NCBI GenBank assembly: GCA_003439945.1
Contig: QVRM01006062.1
Coordinates: 107,501 to 171,500 of the forward strand
DNA: 64,000 bases
Source: Dermanyssus gallinae
Lineage: Eukaryota; Arthropoda; Arachnida; Mesostigmata; Dermanyssidae
Direction: 5' to 3'
This document shows, one piece after another, positions 23,017-36,900 of the stretch. Both the position numbers and the translations under genes were made by a program. Each line of letters starts with the position of its first letter. Positions within the stretch are counted from its first letter, which is position 1. The notes below the pieces were generated by a model, which saw only the letters and a program-made list of their open reading frames with translations, was not told where the DNA came from and made no database searches.

Positions 23017-24435
23017 CAGGGCACCATTTCGTTTATAAAAGTAACAGCCGCTTGCTTTATCTTGCTTAGGGTACTTTATGAAGAAAAAGCGTCCGAGACA
23101 GCGGTTTTCCTACGACGTTGAGCTACACCGACAAAACTGTGATGCTCTGTCAATTATTATTGCCATTAAGCAGCGTAGCCCTGTTATTCATGCCATCTAA
23201 CGTATATTCCATGAAAGTAACCTGCGCAGGTTTGTAGTGTTTGGATTTAGCAGAACGAATGTTGGTATATATGTATACATATAGATATGACTACACACGC
23301 ACGCTGTGTTTGCACGCCGTCCTACCACGTTCAAGTACTCGGCCATAGGCTGTTCGTATTGAGAAGCTTTTACCTGGTTTGCAGCAAGAGGCTTTTGCTT
23401 GATGATGATGTCGATGATCTACATGAGCTGAGCACCTGATAGATTCTCGCCGTGAGTCGTGTCTCAGGCGAGAGACATGGAAAAGTTCAACATCGACGGC
23501 ATCTAGAGTCACGCCCGACAGCAGCGACAAGAGAAGAAAGCCGGCACGAGAGGACACCGATCCCGCCGTCGACGCTGATTGAAGCGCTGTTGTTGTCGAC
23601 GTCACACAGCCGTTGTAGGTGGTCGAGCGACGTAGTGCTGTATGTCGAGATGTCGGCTGCCTGATGACTAGCTACTGAGCTATCATTCTTCGCCATCGCC
23701 GTCGACACCATTGGTGGATTGGTGCAGCAGAGTTATATCACGCTACGCTCTTGCGCGGGCCATTACCGTACAGCTGAACAGCTTACCTGTGATCCTCTCC
23801 TGTCTAGTGAATCCGTAATCCGGAGCTGCTGGAGACTGATTGGTGAGCGAGTTCGCGACCTGCCTCAAAACTTTGCACGAAAGAAGTAGGAAGTCAGTCC
23901 ACAAGACGAGGCGGCTGTCGGTGCGCCAAACACAGCCACAGGCACTACGGGTCCTAATGGAAGGCGCAAAAAGTGTCATCGCACGAGAACAAGTACATCT
24001 AAAGTTACTTACACGCTTAGGCGGTTGGAGTTTGATGTACACCGAATGGTGCGATGTGGCCTACGTGTTGCGCAGTTGCGAATAGAAAGACGTTCTCTAT
24101 GGGCTGCGCGCGTCTGTGCGTTCGTTCATATTCCGCCTCCGATCTTTACGACAGCAATTACAGACGCAAGACAGGCTTCCGGTAAGGCAACAGTTTGTTG
24201 GTCAAATACGCACACGCAGACGGGCTGAACTCGAAGTGAACACAGAACAAATAACTTATCATACTTAATATCAAAGTACATTAAAAGGCATAATTTGACT
24301 GCACACTTAATTAGTCTAAACTCTTTTGTCTGTCCACTGTGACGCCAGCGACACACGTTGCACGGTGCAGCTAGTGGCGTGGTGTACTTTTGGCAAGTAG
24401 CGCTAGAAAATCTACAGCCCCCTCCTTCATTGAGC
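22471..24435. other. Intergenic, no gene recognised
   Basis: Includes a long (TA)n tract (22943-23009). The stretch beginning TACAGGGCACCATTTCG directly after it slightly resembles Tc1/mariner ends, but no transposase can be read. Open frames near 23291-24228 show no domain. This flank leads into the satellite. Confidence 0.4.
22943..23009. repeat. (TA)n microsatellite, about 33 copies
   Basis: Uninterrupted TA run. Confidence 0.95.
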
Positions 24436-24892
24436 GGCTGCCTCGAGGACAAGCTCGACTGGTAGAACTCTTCACGTGCCCAAGTGTAGTTAGTTATTCA
24501 CATTTCCCTGTAACTATAACATTAAATAATATATAAAGTGCAAAATATCTACAGACACATGTGAGCGTTGCATTATGAAAAGCCTTATTGTGCAGACGTA
24601 GTGATAGCCATGCACCGTCTAGACAAGTGTCTCTCAGTTCCTAATGCGCCCGTTCCACTCAGTAAAATCAATATTTTGAACCGTGCCGAGATCCCTTGTC
24701 ATCGTAAACCTATTTTTTGTAATACTCCACTCATTGACGGTATGCCTAGAATGGCGTAGATGCAGCGGCTTCTGGTTGTGCATGCCAGACAGAGGAATCT
24801 CTCCATTAAGTGGCCATATCGGTTCAATACGCATCCGTTTTTTACCTATTTTTTAAACGATTCTAAAATCCGTTTCTATTCGTAAAATTTGT
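24436..24892. repeat. 457-bp non-satellite unit, copy 1 (left border of the satellite)
   Basis: This unit starts GGCTGCCTCGAGGACAAGC and runs to the first CCGCCGGTTTCTAAGG monomer. It recurs at 30495-30951 with the same junction to the array and only three single-base differences seen by eye. It has no recognised coding content (a 63-codon frame in it has no domain). It could be the ancestral single-copy flank carried along when the border was duplicated. Confidence 0.9.
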
Positions 24893-27800
24893 TCCGCCGG
24901 TTTCTAAGGAACAACAAGCCGCCGGTTTCTAAGGAACAACAAGCTGCTGGTTTCTAAGAAGCAACAAGCCGCCGGTTTCTAAGGAACAACAATCCGCCGG
25001 TTTCTAAGGAATAACAAGCCGCCGGTTTCTAAATAACAACAAGCCGCCGCTTTCTAAGGAACAACAAGCCACCCGCTTTCTAAGGAACAACAAGCCACCC
25101 GGTTTCTAAGGAACAACAAGCCACTCGGCTTCTAAGGAACAACAAGCCCCCGGGTTCTAAGAGCCACCCGGTTTCTAAGGAACAACAAGCCGCCGGTCTC
25201 TGAGGAACAACAAGCTGCCGGTCTCTAAAGAACAACAAGCCGCCGGTTTCTAAGGAACAACAAGCCCCCGGTTTCTAAGAAACAGCAAGCCCCCGGTTTC
25301 TAAGAGCCACCCGGTTTCTAAGGAACAACAAGCCACCCGGTTTCTAAGGAACAACCGCCACCCGGTTTCTAAGGAACAACAAGTCGCCGGTTTCTAAGAA
25401 ACAACAAGCCGCCGGATTCTAAGGAACCACAAGCCTCCGATTTCTAAGGAACAACAAGCCACCCGGTGTCTAAGAAACAACAAGCCTCCGGCTTCTAAGG
25501 AACAACAATCCGCCGGTTTCTAAGCAACAACAAGCCGCCGGTTTCTAAAGAACAACAAGCCGCCGGTTTCTAATGAACAACAAGCCGCCGGTTTCTAAGA
25601 GCCACCTGGTTTCTAAGGAACAACAAGCCACCCGGTTTCCAAGGAACAACAAGCCGCTGGTTTCTAATGAACAACAAGCCACCCGTTTTTTAAGGAATAA
25701 CAAGCTACCCGCTTTCTAAGGAACAACAAACCACCCGGTTCCTAAGGAACAACAAGCCACCGGTTTGTAAGGAACAACAAGCCACCCGATTTCTAAGGAA
25801 CAAGAAGCCGCCGGTTTCTAAGAGCCACCCGGTTTCTATGGAGCAACAAGCCACCCGGTAGCTAAGGAACAACAAGCCACCGGTTTCTAAGGAACAACTA
25901 GCCGCCGGTTTCTAAGGAACAACAAGCCACCCGATTTCTAAGGAACAGCAAGCCGCCGGTTTCTAAGGAACAACAAGCCGCCGGTTTCTAAGAGCCACCC
26001 GGTTTCTATGGAACAACAAGCCACCCGGTAGCTAAGGAACAACAAGCCACCGGTTTCTAAGGAACAACAAGCCACCGCTTTCTAAGGAACAACAAGCCAC
26101 CCGGTTTCTAAGGAACAGCAAGCCGCCGGTTTCTAAGGAACAACAAGCCGCCGGTTTCTAAGAGCCACCCGATTTCTATGGAACAACAAGCCACCCGGTA
26201 GCCAAAGAACAACAAGCCACCGGTTTCTAAGGAACAACAAGCCGCCGGTTTCTAAGGAACAACAAGCCACCCGGTTTCAAAGGAATAAACAAGCCGCCGG
26301 TTTCTAAGAAACAACAAGCCACCCGGTTTCTAAGGAACAACAAGCCACCCGGTTTCTAAGAAACAACGAGCCACCGGTTTCTAAGAAACAACAAGCCGCC
26401 GGTTTCTAAGAAACAACAAGCCACCCGGTTTCTAAGGAACAACAAGCCACCCGGTTTCTAAGGAAAAACAAGCCACCCGGTTTCTAAGGAACAATAGTCC
26501 GCCGGTTTCTAAGGAACAACAAGCCACCCGGTTTCTAAGGAACAACAAGCCGCCGGTTTCTAAGGAACAACAAGCAACCCGGTTTCTGAGGAACGACAAT
26601 CCGCCGGTTTCTAAGGAACAACAAACCGCCGGTTTCTAAGGAACAACGCGCCACCCGGTTTCTAAGGAACAACAAGCCGCCGGTTTCTAAGGAACAACGC
26701 GCCACCCGGTTTCTAAGGAACAACAAGCCGCCGGTTTCTAAGGAACAACGCGCCACCCGGTTTCTAAGGAGCAACAAGTTGCCGGTTTCTAAGGAACAAC
26801 GCGCCACCCGGTTTCTAAGAAACAACAAGCCGCCGGTTTCTAAGAAACAACAAGCCACCCGGTTTCTAAGGAACAACAATCCGCCGGTTTCAAAGGAACA
26901 ACAAGCCACCCGGTTTCTAAGGAACAACAAGCCGCCGGTTTCTAAGGAACAACAAGCCGCCGGTTTCTAAGAAACAACAAGCCACCCGGTTTCTAAGAAA
27001 CAACAAGCCGCCGGTTTCTAAGGAACAACAAGCCACCCGGTTTCTAAGGAACAACAAGCCGCCGGTTTCTAAGGAACAACAAGCCGCCGGTTTCTAAGAA
27101 ACAACAAGCCACCCGGTTTCTAAGGAACAACAAGCCGCCGGTTTCTAAGGAACAACAAGCCGCCGGTTTCTAAGAAACAACAAGCCACCCGGTTTCTAAG
27201 GAACAACAATCCGCCGGTTTCAAAGGAACAACAAGCCACCCGGTTTCTAAGGAACAACAAGCCGCCGGCTTCTAAGGAACAACAAGCCGCCGGTTTCTAA
27301 GAAACAACAAGCCACCCGGTTTCTAAGGAACAACAAGCCGCCGGTTTCTAAGGAACAACAAGCCGCCGGTTTCTAAGAAACAACAAGCCACCCGGTTTCT
27401 AAGAAACAACAAGCCGCCGGTTTCTAAGAAACAACAAGCCGCCGGTTTCTAAGAAACAACAAGCCGCCGGTTTCTAAGAAACAACAAGCCACCCGGTTTC
27501 TAAGGAACAACAAGCCGCCGGTTTCAAAGGAAGAACAAGCCACCCGGTTTCGAAGGAACAACAAGTCACCCGGTTTCTAAGGAATAACAATCCGCCGGTT
27601 TCTAAGGAACAACAAGCCACCCGGTTTCTAACGAACAACAAGCCGCCAGTTTCTAAGGAACAACAAGCCGTCGGTTTCTAAGGAACAACAAGCCACCCGG
27701 TTTCTAAGGAACAACAAGCCGCCGGTTTCTAAGGAACAACAAGCCGCCGGTTTCTAAGGAACAACAAGCCGCCGGTTTCTAAGAAACAACAAGCCACCCG

Positions 27801-30494
27801 GTTTCTAAGGAACAACAAACCGCTGGTTTCTAAGGAACAACAAGCCGCTGGTTTCTAAGGAACAACAAGCCGCCGGTTTCTAAGGAACAAAAATCCGCCG
27901 GTTTCTAAGAAACAATAGTCCGCCGGTTTCTAAGGAACAACAAGCCACCCGGTTTCTAAGGAACAACAAGCCACCCGGTTTCTAAGGAACAACAAGATAC
28001 CCAGTTTCTAAGAAACAACAAGCCGTCGGTTTCTAAGGAACAACAAGCCGCCGGTTTCTAAGGAACAACAATCCACCCGGTTTCTAACGAACAACAAGCC
28101 GCCGGTTTCTAAGAAACAACAAGCCGCCGGTTTCTAAGAAACAACAATCCACCCGGTTTTTTAAGGAACAACAAGCCGCCGGTTTCTAAGGAACAACAAG
28201 CCACCCGGTTTCTAAGGAATAACAATCCGCCGGTTTCTAAGGAACAACAAGCCACCCGGTTTCTAACGAACAACAAGCCGCCGGTTTCTAAGGAACAACA
28301 AGCCGTCGGTTTCTAAGGAACAACAAGACACCCGGTTTCTAAGGAACAACAAGCCACCCGGTTTCTAAGGAACAACAAGCCGCCGGTTTCTAAGGAACAA
28401 CAAGCCGCCGGTTTCTAAGGAACAACAAGCCGCCGGTTTCTAAGAAACAACAAGCCACCCGGTTTCTAAGGAACAACAAGCCACCCGGATTCTAAGGAAC
28501 AACAAGCCACCCGGTTTCTAAGGAACAACAAACCGCTGGTTTCTAAGGAACAACAAGCCACCCGGTTTCTAAGGAACAACAAGCCACCCGGATTCTAAGG
28601 AACAACAAGCCGCCGGTTTCTAAGGAACAACAAGCCGCCGGTTTCTAAGAAACAACAAGCCACCCGGTTTCTAAGGAATAACAAACCGCTGGTTTCTAAG
28701 AAACAACAAGCCACCCGGTTTCTAAGGAACAACAAGTCACCCGGTTTTTAAGGAACAACAAGCAACCCGGTTTCTAAGGAACAACAAGCCGCCGGTTTCT
28801 AAGGAACAACAAGCAACCCGGTTTCTAAGGAACAACAAGCAACCCGGTTTCAAAGGAACAACAAGCCGCAGGTTTCTGAAGAACAACAAGCCACCCAGTT
28901 TCTAAGGAACAACAAGCCACCGGTTTCTAAGGGACAACAATCCACCCGGTTTCTAAGGAACAACAAGCCGCCGGTTTCTAAGAAACAACTATCCACCCGG
29001 TTTTTTAAGGAACAACAAACCGCTGGTTTCTAAGGAACAACAAGCCACCCGGTTTCTAAAAAACAACAAGCCACCCGGATTCTAAGGAACAACAAGCCAC
29101 CCGGTTTCTAAGGAACAACAAGCCGCTGGTTTCTAAGGAACAACAAGCCACCCGGTTTCTAAGGAACAACAAGCCACCCGGATTCTAAGGAACAACAAGC
29201 CGCCGGTTTCTAAGGAACAACAAGCCGCCGGTTTCTAAGAAACAACAAACCACCCGGTTTCTAAGGAATAACAAACCGCTGGTTTCTAAGAAACAACAAG
29301 CCACCCGGTTTCTAAAGAACAACAAGCCACCCGGTTTCTAAGGAACAACAAGCAACCCGGTTTCAAAGGAACAACAAGCCGCCGGTTTCTAAGGAACAAC
29401 AAGCAACCCGGTTTCTAAGGAACAACAAGCCACCCGGTTTCTAAGAAACAACAAGCCACCCGGTTTCTAAGGAACAACAAGCAACCCGGTTTCTAAGGAA
29501 CAACAAGCCGCCGGTTTCTAAGGAACAACAAACAACCCGGTTTCTAAGAACAACAAGCAACCCGGTTTCTAAGAACAACAAGCCACCTGGTTTCAAAGGA
29601 ACAACAAGCCGCAGGTTTCTAAAGAACAACAAGCCACCCAGTTTCTAAGGAACAACAAGCCACCGGTTTCTAAGAAACAACAAGCCACCCAGTTTCTAAG
29701 GAACAACAAGCCACCGGTTTCTAAGGAACAACAAGCCGCTGGTTTGTAAAGAACAACAAGCCGCCGGTTTCTAAGGAACAACAAACCGCCGGTTTCTAAG
29801 GAACAACAAGCTGCCGGTTTCGAAGGAACAACAAGCCGCCGGTTTCTAAGGAACAACAAGCTGCCGGTTTCTAAGGAACAACAGGCCGCCGGTTTTTAAG
29901 AGCAACCCGCTTTCTAAGAAACAACAAGTCGCCGATGTCTAAGAAACAACAAGCCGCCGGTTTCTAAGGAACAACAAGCCGCCGGTTTCTAAGGAACAAC
30001 AAGCCACCCGGTTTCTAAGAAACAACAAGCCGCCGGTTTCTAAGGAACAACAAGCCGCCGGTTTCTAAGGAACAACAAACCGCTGGTTTCTAAGAAACAA
30101 CAAGCCACCCGGTTTCTAAGGAGCAACAAGCCGCCGGTTTCTAAGAAACAACAGGCCACCCGGTTTCTAAGGAACAACAAGCCACCCGGTTTCTAAGAAA
30201 CAACAAGCCGCCGGTTTCTAGGAAACAACAAGCCACTTGGTTTCTAAGGAACAACAAGCCGCCGGTTTCTAAGGAACAACAAGCCACCCGGTTTCTAAGG
30301 AACAGCAAGCCGCTGGTTTCTAAGGAACAACAAGCCACCCGGTTTCTAAGGAACAGCAAGCCGCCAGTTTCTAAGGAACAACAAGCCACCCGGTTTCTAA
30401 GGAACAACAAGCCACCCGGTTTCTAAGAAACAACAAGCCGTCGGTTTCTAAGAAACAACAAGCCACCCGGTTTCTAAGGAACAACAAGCCACCT
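24893..30494. repeat. Satellite array, block 1 (25/26-bp monomers)
   Basis: Tandem monomers share the core CGGTTTCTAAGGAACAACAA and differ in the linker. Class A has GCCGC before the core (25 bp). Class B has GCCACC (26 bp). A short class (GCCGCC or GCCACC before GGTTTCTAAGA, about 17 bp) lacks the AACAACAA part. Other variants are AAGAAACAAC in place of AAGGAACAAC, GCAACC, and CGCGCC. By length this block holds roughly 220 monomers. There is no selection for a reading frame: A and B order is irregular and frames are broken. Both edges abut the 457-bp unit. Confidence 0.97.
26640..26820. repeat. Local A-B dimer sub-array with CGCGCC variant
   Basis: Regular alternation of a 26-bp monomer with AACAACGCGCCACC linker and a 25-bp AACAACAAGCCGCC monomer gives a 51-bp dimer repeated several times. 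The same dimer run recurs at about 32700-32880, the 6,059-bp duplicate position. This alternation keeps one frame open for about 131 codons on the minus strand, a by-product of 51 being divisible by 3. Confidence 0.8.
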
Positions 30495-30951
30495 GGCTGC
30501 CTCGAGGACAAGCTCGACTGGTAGAACTCTTCACGTGCCCAAGTGTAGTTAGTTATTCACATTTCCCTGTAACTATAACATTAAATAATATATAAAGTGC
30601 AAAATATCTACAGACACATGTGAGCGTTGCATTATGAAAAGCCTTATTGTGCACACGTAGTGATAGCCATGCACCGTCTAGACAAGTGTCTCTCAGCTCC
30701 TAATGCGCCCGTTCCACTCAGTAAAATCAATATTTTGAACCGTGCCGAGATCCCTTGTCATCGTCAACCTATTTTTTGTAATACTCCACTCATTGACGGT
30801 ATGCCTAGAATGGCGTAGATGCAGCGGCTTCTGGTTGTGCATGCCAGACAGAGGAATCTCTCCATTAAGTGGCCATATCGGTTCAATACGCATCCGTTTT
30901 TTACCTATTTTTTAAACGATTCTAAAATCCGTTTCTATTCGTAAAATTTGT
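30495..30951. repeat. 457-bp non-satellite unit, copy 2 (inside the satellite)
   Basis: Near-identical to 24436-24892 (offset 6,059 bp). The differences I see are G>C in TTGTGCAGACG, T>C in CTCAGTTCC, and A>C in ATCGTAAACC. The left junction is ...GCCACCT|GGCTGCC, in the middle of a monomer, so the breakpoint of the duplication lies inside satellite DNA. Confidence 0.93.
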
Positions 30952-33900
30952 TCCGCCGGTTTCTAAGGAACAACAAGCCGCCGGTTTCTAAGGAACAACA
31001 AGCCTGCTGGTTTCTAAGAAGCAACAAGCCGCCGGTTTCTAAGGAACAACAATCCGCCGGTTTCTAAGGAATAACAAGCCGCCGGTTTCTAAATAACAAC
31101 AAGCCGCCGGTTTCTAAGGAACAACAAGCCCCCGGTTTCTAAGAGCCACCCGGTTTCTAAGGAACAACAAGCCACCCGCTTTCTAAGGAACAACAAGCCA
31201 CCCGGTTTCTAAGGAACAACAAGCCACTCGGCTTCTAAGGAACAACAAGCCCCCGGGTTCTAAGAGCCACCCGGTTTCTAAGGAACAACAAGCCGCCGGT
31301 CTCTGAGGAACAACAAGCTGCCGGTCTCTAAAGAACAACAAGCCGCCGGTTTCTAAGGAACAACAAGCCCCCGGTTTCTAAGAAACAACAAGCCCCCGGT
31401 TTCTAAGAGCCACCCGGTTTCTAAGGAACAACAAGCCACCCGGTTTCTAAGGAACAACCGCCACCCGGTTTCTAAGGAACAACAAGTCGCCGGTTTCTAA
31501 GAAACAACAAGCCGCCGGATTCTAAGGAACAACAAGCCTCCGGTTTCTAAGGAACAACAAGCCACCCGGTGTCTAAGAAACAACAAGCCTCCGGCTTCTA
31601 AGGAACAACAATCCGCCGGTTTCTAAGCAACAACAAGCCGCCGGTTTCTAAAGAACAACAAGCCGCCGGTTTCTAATGAACAACAAGCCGCCGGTTTCTA
31701 AGAGCCACCTGGTTTCTAAGGAACAACAAGCCACCCGGTTTCCAAGGAACAACAAGCCGCTGGTTTCTAATGAACAACAAGCCACCCGTTTTTTAAGGAA
31801 CAACAAGCTACCCGCTTTCTAAGGAACAACAAACCACCCGGTTCCTAAGGAACAACAAGCCACCGGTTTGTAAGGAACAGCAAGCCACCCGATTTCTAAG
31901 GAACAAGAAGCCGCCGGTTTCTAAGAGCCACCCGGTTTCTATGCAACAACAAGCCACCCGGTAGCTAAGGAACAACAAGCCACCGGTTTCTAAGGAACAA
32001 CTAGCCACCGCTTTCTAAGGAACAACAAGCCACCCGGTTTCTAAGGAACAGCAAGCCGCCGGTTTCTAAGGAACAACAAGCCGCCGGTTTCTAAGAGCCA
32101 CCCGATTTCTATGGAACAACAAGCCACCCGGTAGCCAAAGAACAACAAGCCACCGGTTTCTAAGGAACAACAAGCCGCCGGTTTCTAAGGAACAACAAGC
32201 CACCCGGTTTCTAAGGAACAGCAAGCCGCCGGTTTCTAAGGAACAACAAGCCGCCGGTTTCTAAGGAACAACAAGCCACCCGGTTTCAAACGAATAAACA
32301 AGCCGCCGGTTTCTAAGAAACAACAAGCCACCCGGTTTCTAAGGAACAACAAGCCACCCGGTTTCTAAGAAACAACGAGCCACCGGTTTCTAAGAAACAA
32401 CAAGCCGCCGGTTTCTAAGAAACAACAAGCCACCCGGTTTCTAAGGAACAACAAACCACCCGGTTTCTAAGGAACAACAAGCCACCCGGTTTCTAAGGAA
32501 CAATAGTCCGCCGGTTTCTAAGGAACAACAAGCCACCCGGTTTCTAAGGAACAACAAGCCGCCGGTTTCTAAGGAACAACAAGCCGCCGGTTTCTAAGGA
32601 ACAACAAGCAACCCGGTTTCTGAGGAACGACAATCCGCCGGTTTCTAAGGAACAACAAGCCACCCGGTTTCTAAGAAACAACAAACCGCCGGTTTCTAAG
32701 GAACAACGCGCCACCCGGTTTCTAAGGAACAACAAGCCGCCGGTTTCTAAGGAACAACGCGCCACCCGGTTTCTAAGGAACAACAAGCCGCCGGTTTCTA
32801 AGGAACAACGCGTCACCCGGTTTCTAAGGAACAACAAGTTGCCGGTTTCTAAGGAACAACGCGCCACCCGGTTTCTAAGAAACAACAAGCCGCCCGGTTT
32901 CTAAGAAACAACAAGCCGTCGGTTTCTAAGAAACAACAAGCCACCCGGTTTCTAAGGAACAACAATCCGCCGGTTTCAAAGGAACAACAAGCCACCCGGT
33001 TTCTAAGGAACAACAAGCCGCCGGTTTCTAAGGAACAACAAGCCGCCGGTTTCTAAGAAACAACAAGCCACCCGGTTTCTAAGGAATAACGCGCCACCCG
33101 GTTTCTAAGAAACAACAAGCCGCCGGTTTCTAAGAAACAACAAGCCGCCGGTTTCTAATAAACAACAAGCCACCCGGTTTCTAAGGAACAACAAGCCGCC
33201 GGTTTCAAAGGAAGAACAAGCCACCCGGTTTCTAAGGAACAACAAGTCACCCGGTTTCTAAGGAATAACAATCCGCCGGTTTCTAAGGAACAACAAGCCA
33301 CCCGGTTTCTAACGAACAACAAGCCGCCAGTTTCTAAGGAACAACAAGCCGCCGGTTTCTAAGGAACAAAAATCCGCCGGTTTCTAAGAAACAATAGTCC
33401 GCCGGTTTCTAAGGAACAACAAGCCACCCGGTTTCTAAGGAACAACAAGCCACCCGGTTTCTAACGAACAACAAGCCGCTGGTTTCTAAGGAACAACAAG
33501 CCGTCGGTTTCTAAGGAACAACAAGACACCCGGTTTCTAAGGAACAACAAGCCACCCGGTTTCTAAGGAACAACAAGCCGCCGGTTTCTAAGGAACAACA
33601 AGCCGCCGGTTTCTAAGGAACAACAAGCCGCCGGTTTCTAAGAAACAACAAGCCACCCGGTTTCTAAGGAACAACAAGCCACCCGGATTCTAAGGAACAA
33701 CAAGCCACCCGGTTTCTAAGGAACAACAAACCGCTGCTTTCTAAGGAACAACAAGCCACCCGGATTCTAAGGAACAACAAGCTGCCGGTTTCTAAGGAAC
33801 AACAAGCCGCCGGTTTCTAAGAAACAACAAGCCACCCGGTTTCTAAGGAATAACAAACCGCTGGTTTCTAAGGAACAACAAGCCGCCGGTTTCTAAGGAA

Positions 33901-33961
33901 CAACAAGCAACCCGGTTTCTAAGGAACAACAAGCAACCCGGTTTCAAAGGAACAACAAGCC

Positions 33962-36900
33962 GCAGGTTTCTGAAGAACAACAAGCCACCCAGTTTCTAAG
34001 GAACAACAAGCCACCGGTTTCTAAGGGACAACAATCCACCCGGTTTCTAAGGAACAACAAGCCGCCGGTTTCTAAGAAACAACTATCCACCCGGTTTTTT
34101 AAGGAACAACAAACCGCTGGTTTCTAAGGAACAACAAGCCACCCGGTTTCTAAGGAACAACAAGCCACCCGGATTCTAAGGAACAACAAGCCACCCGGTT
34201 TCTAAGGAACAACAAGCCGCCGGTTTCTAAAGAACAACAAGCCACCGGTTTCTAAGAAACAACAAGCCACCCGGTTTCTAAAAAACAACAAGCCACCCGG
34301 ATTCTAAGGAACAACAAGCCACCCGGTTTCTAAGGAACAACAAGCCGCTGGTTTCTAAGGAACAACAAGCCACCCGGTTTCTAAGGAACAACAAGCCACC
34401 CGGATTCTAAGGAACAACAAGCCGCCGGTTTCTAAGGAACAACAAGCCGCCGGTTTCTAAGAAACAACAAACCACCCGGTTTCTAAGGAATAACAAACCG
34501 CTGGTTTCTAAGAAACAACAAGCCACCCGGTTTCTAAAGAACAACAAGCCACCCGGTTTCTAAGGAACAACAAGCAACCCGGTTTCAAAGGAACAACAAG
34601 CCGCCGGTTTCTAAGGAACAACAAGCAACCCGGTTTCTAAGGAACAACAAGCCACCCGGTTTCTAAGAAACAACAAGCCACCCGGTTTCTAAGGAACAAC
34701 AAGCAACCCGGTTTCTAAGGAACAACAAGCCGCCGGTTTCTAAGGAACAACAAGCAACCCGGTTTCTAAGAACAACAAGCAACCCGGTTTCTAAGAACAA
34801 CAAGCCACCTGGTTTCAAAGGAACAACAAGCCGCAGGTTTCTAAAGAACAACAAGCCACCCAGTTTCTAAGGAACAACAAGCCACCGGTTTCTAAGGAAC
34901 AACAAGCCACCCAGTTTCTAAGGAACAACAAGCCACCGGTTTCTAAGGAACAACAAGCCGCTGGTTTGTAAAGAACAACAAGCCGCCGGTTTCTAAGGAA
35001 CAACAAACCGCCGGTTTCTAAGGAACAACAAGCTGCCGGTTTCGAAGGAACAACAAGCCGCCGGTTTCTAAGGAACAACAAGCTGCCGGTTTCTAAGGAA
35101 CAACAGGCCGCCGGTTTTTAAGAGCAACCCGCTTTCTAAGAAACAACAAGTCGCCGATGTCTAAGAAACAACAAGCCGCCGGTTTCTAAGGAACAACAAG
35201 CCGCCGGTTTCTAAGGAACAACAAGCCACCCGGTTTCTAAGAAACAACAAGCCGCCGGTTTCTAAGGAACAACAAGCCGCCGGTTTCTAAGGAACAACAA
35301 ACCGCTGGTTTCTAAGAAACAACAAGCCACCTGGTTTCTAAGGAGTAACAAGCCGCCGGTTTCTAAGAAACAACAGGCCACCCGGTTTCTAAGGAACAAC
35401 AAGCCACCCGGTTTCTAAGAAACAACAAGCCGCCGGTTTCTAGGAAACAACAAGCCACTTGGTTTCTAAGGAACAACAAGCCGCCGGTTTCTAAGGAACA
35501 ACAAGCCACCCGGTTTCTAAGGAACAACAAGCCGCCGGTTTCTAAGGAACAACAAGCCGCCGGTTTCTAAGGAACAACAGGCCGCCAGTTTCTAAGGAAC
35601 AACAAGCCACCCGGTTTCTAAGGAACAACAAGCCACCCGGTTTCTAAGAAACAACAAGCCGTCGGTTTCTAAGAAACAACAAGCCACCCGGTTTCTAAGG
35701 AACAACAAGCCACCCGGTTTCTAAGGAACAACAAGCCGCCGGTTTCTAAGGAACAACGCGCCACCCGGTTTCTAAGGAACAACAAACCGCTGGTTTCTAA
35801 GGAACAACAAGCCACCCGGTTTCTAAGGAACAACAAGCCACCCGGATTCTAAGGAACAACGAGCCGCCGGTTTCTAAGGAACAACAAGCCGCCGGTTTCT
35901 AAGAAACAACAAGCCACCCGGTTTCTAAGGAATAACAAACCGCTGGTTTCTAAGAAACAACAAGCCACCCGGTTTCTAAGGAACAACAAGTCACCCGGTT
36001 TCTAAGGAACAACAAGCAACCCGGTTTCTAAGGAACAACAAGCCGCCGGTTTCTAAGGAACAACAAGCAACCCGGTTTCTAAGGAACAACAAGCAACCCG
36101 GTTTCAAAGGAACAACAAGCCGCAGGTTTCTGAAGAACAACAAGCCACCCAGTTTCTAAGGAACAACAAGCCACCGGTTTCTAAGGGACAACAATCCATC
36201 CGGTTTCTAAGGAACAACAAGCCGCCGGTTTCTAAGAAACAACTATCCACCCGGTTTTTTAAGGAACAACAAACCGCTGGTTTCTAAGGAACAACAAGCC
36301 ACCTGGTTTCTAAGGAACAACAAGCCACCCGGATTCTAAGGAACAACAAGCCACCCGGTTTCTAAGGAACAACAAGCCGCCGGTTTCTAAGGAACAACAA
36401 GCCGCCGGTTTCTAAGAAACAACAAGCCACCCGGTTTCTAAAAAACAACAAGCCACCCGGATTCTAAGGAACAACAAGCCACCCGGTTTCTAAGGAACAA
36501 CAAGCCGCTGGTTTCTAAGGAACAACACGCCACCCGGTTTCTAAGGAACAACAAGCCACCCGGATTCTAAGGAACAACAAGCCACCGGTTTCTAAGGAAC
36601 AACAAGCCGCCGGTTTCTAAGAAACAACAAACCACCCGGTTTCTAAGGAATAACAAACCGCTGGTTTCTAAGAAACAACAAGCCACCCGGTTTCTAAAGA
36701 ACAACAAGCCACCCGGTTTCTAAGGAACAACAAGCAACCCGGTTTCTAAGGAACAACAAGCCGCCGGTTTCTAAGGAACAACAAGCAACCCGGTTTCTAA
36801 GGAACAACAAGCCACCCGGTTTCTAAGAAACAACAAGCCACCCGGTTTCTAAGGAACAACAAGCAACCCGGTTTCTAAGGAACAACAAGCCGCCGGTTTC

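Noticed and set aside
23011..23240. Possible Tc1/mariner element beginning TACAGGGCACC after the TA tract
   Set aside because: No transposase motif and no second terminal repeat could be read. The short similarity may be chance.
24568..24759. 63-codon frame repeated at 30627 as a conserved small protein
   Set aside because: Its apparent conservation is only the recent 6,059-bp duplication. Two of the three differences are replacement changes, and no domain is seen.
26535..26930. 131-codon repetitive protein on the minus strand (and similar frames of 60-114 codons across the array)
   Set aside because: Frames exist only where 25- and 26-bp monomers alternate, are open on both strands, and break at every class repeat. 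No ATG context or composition supports coding.
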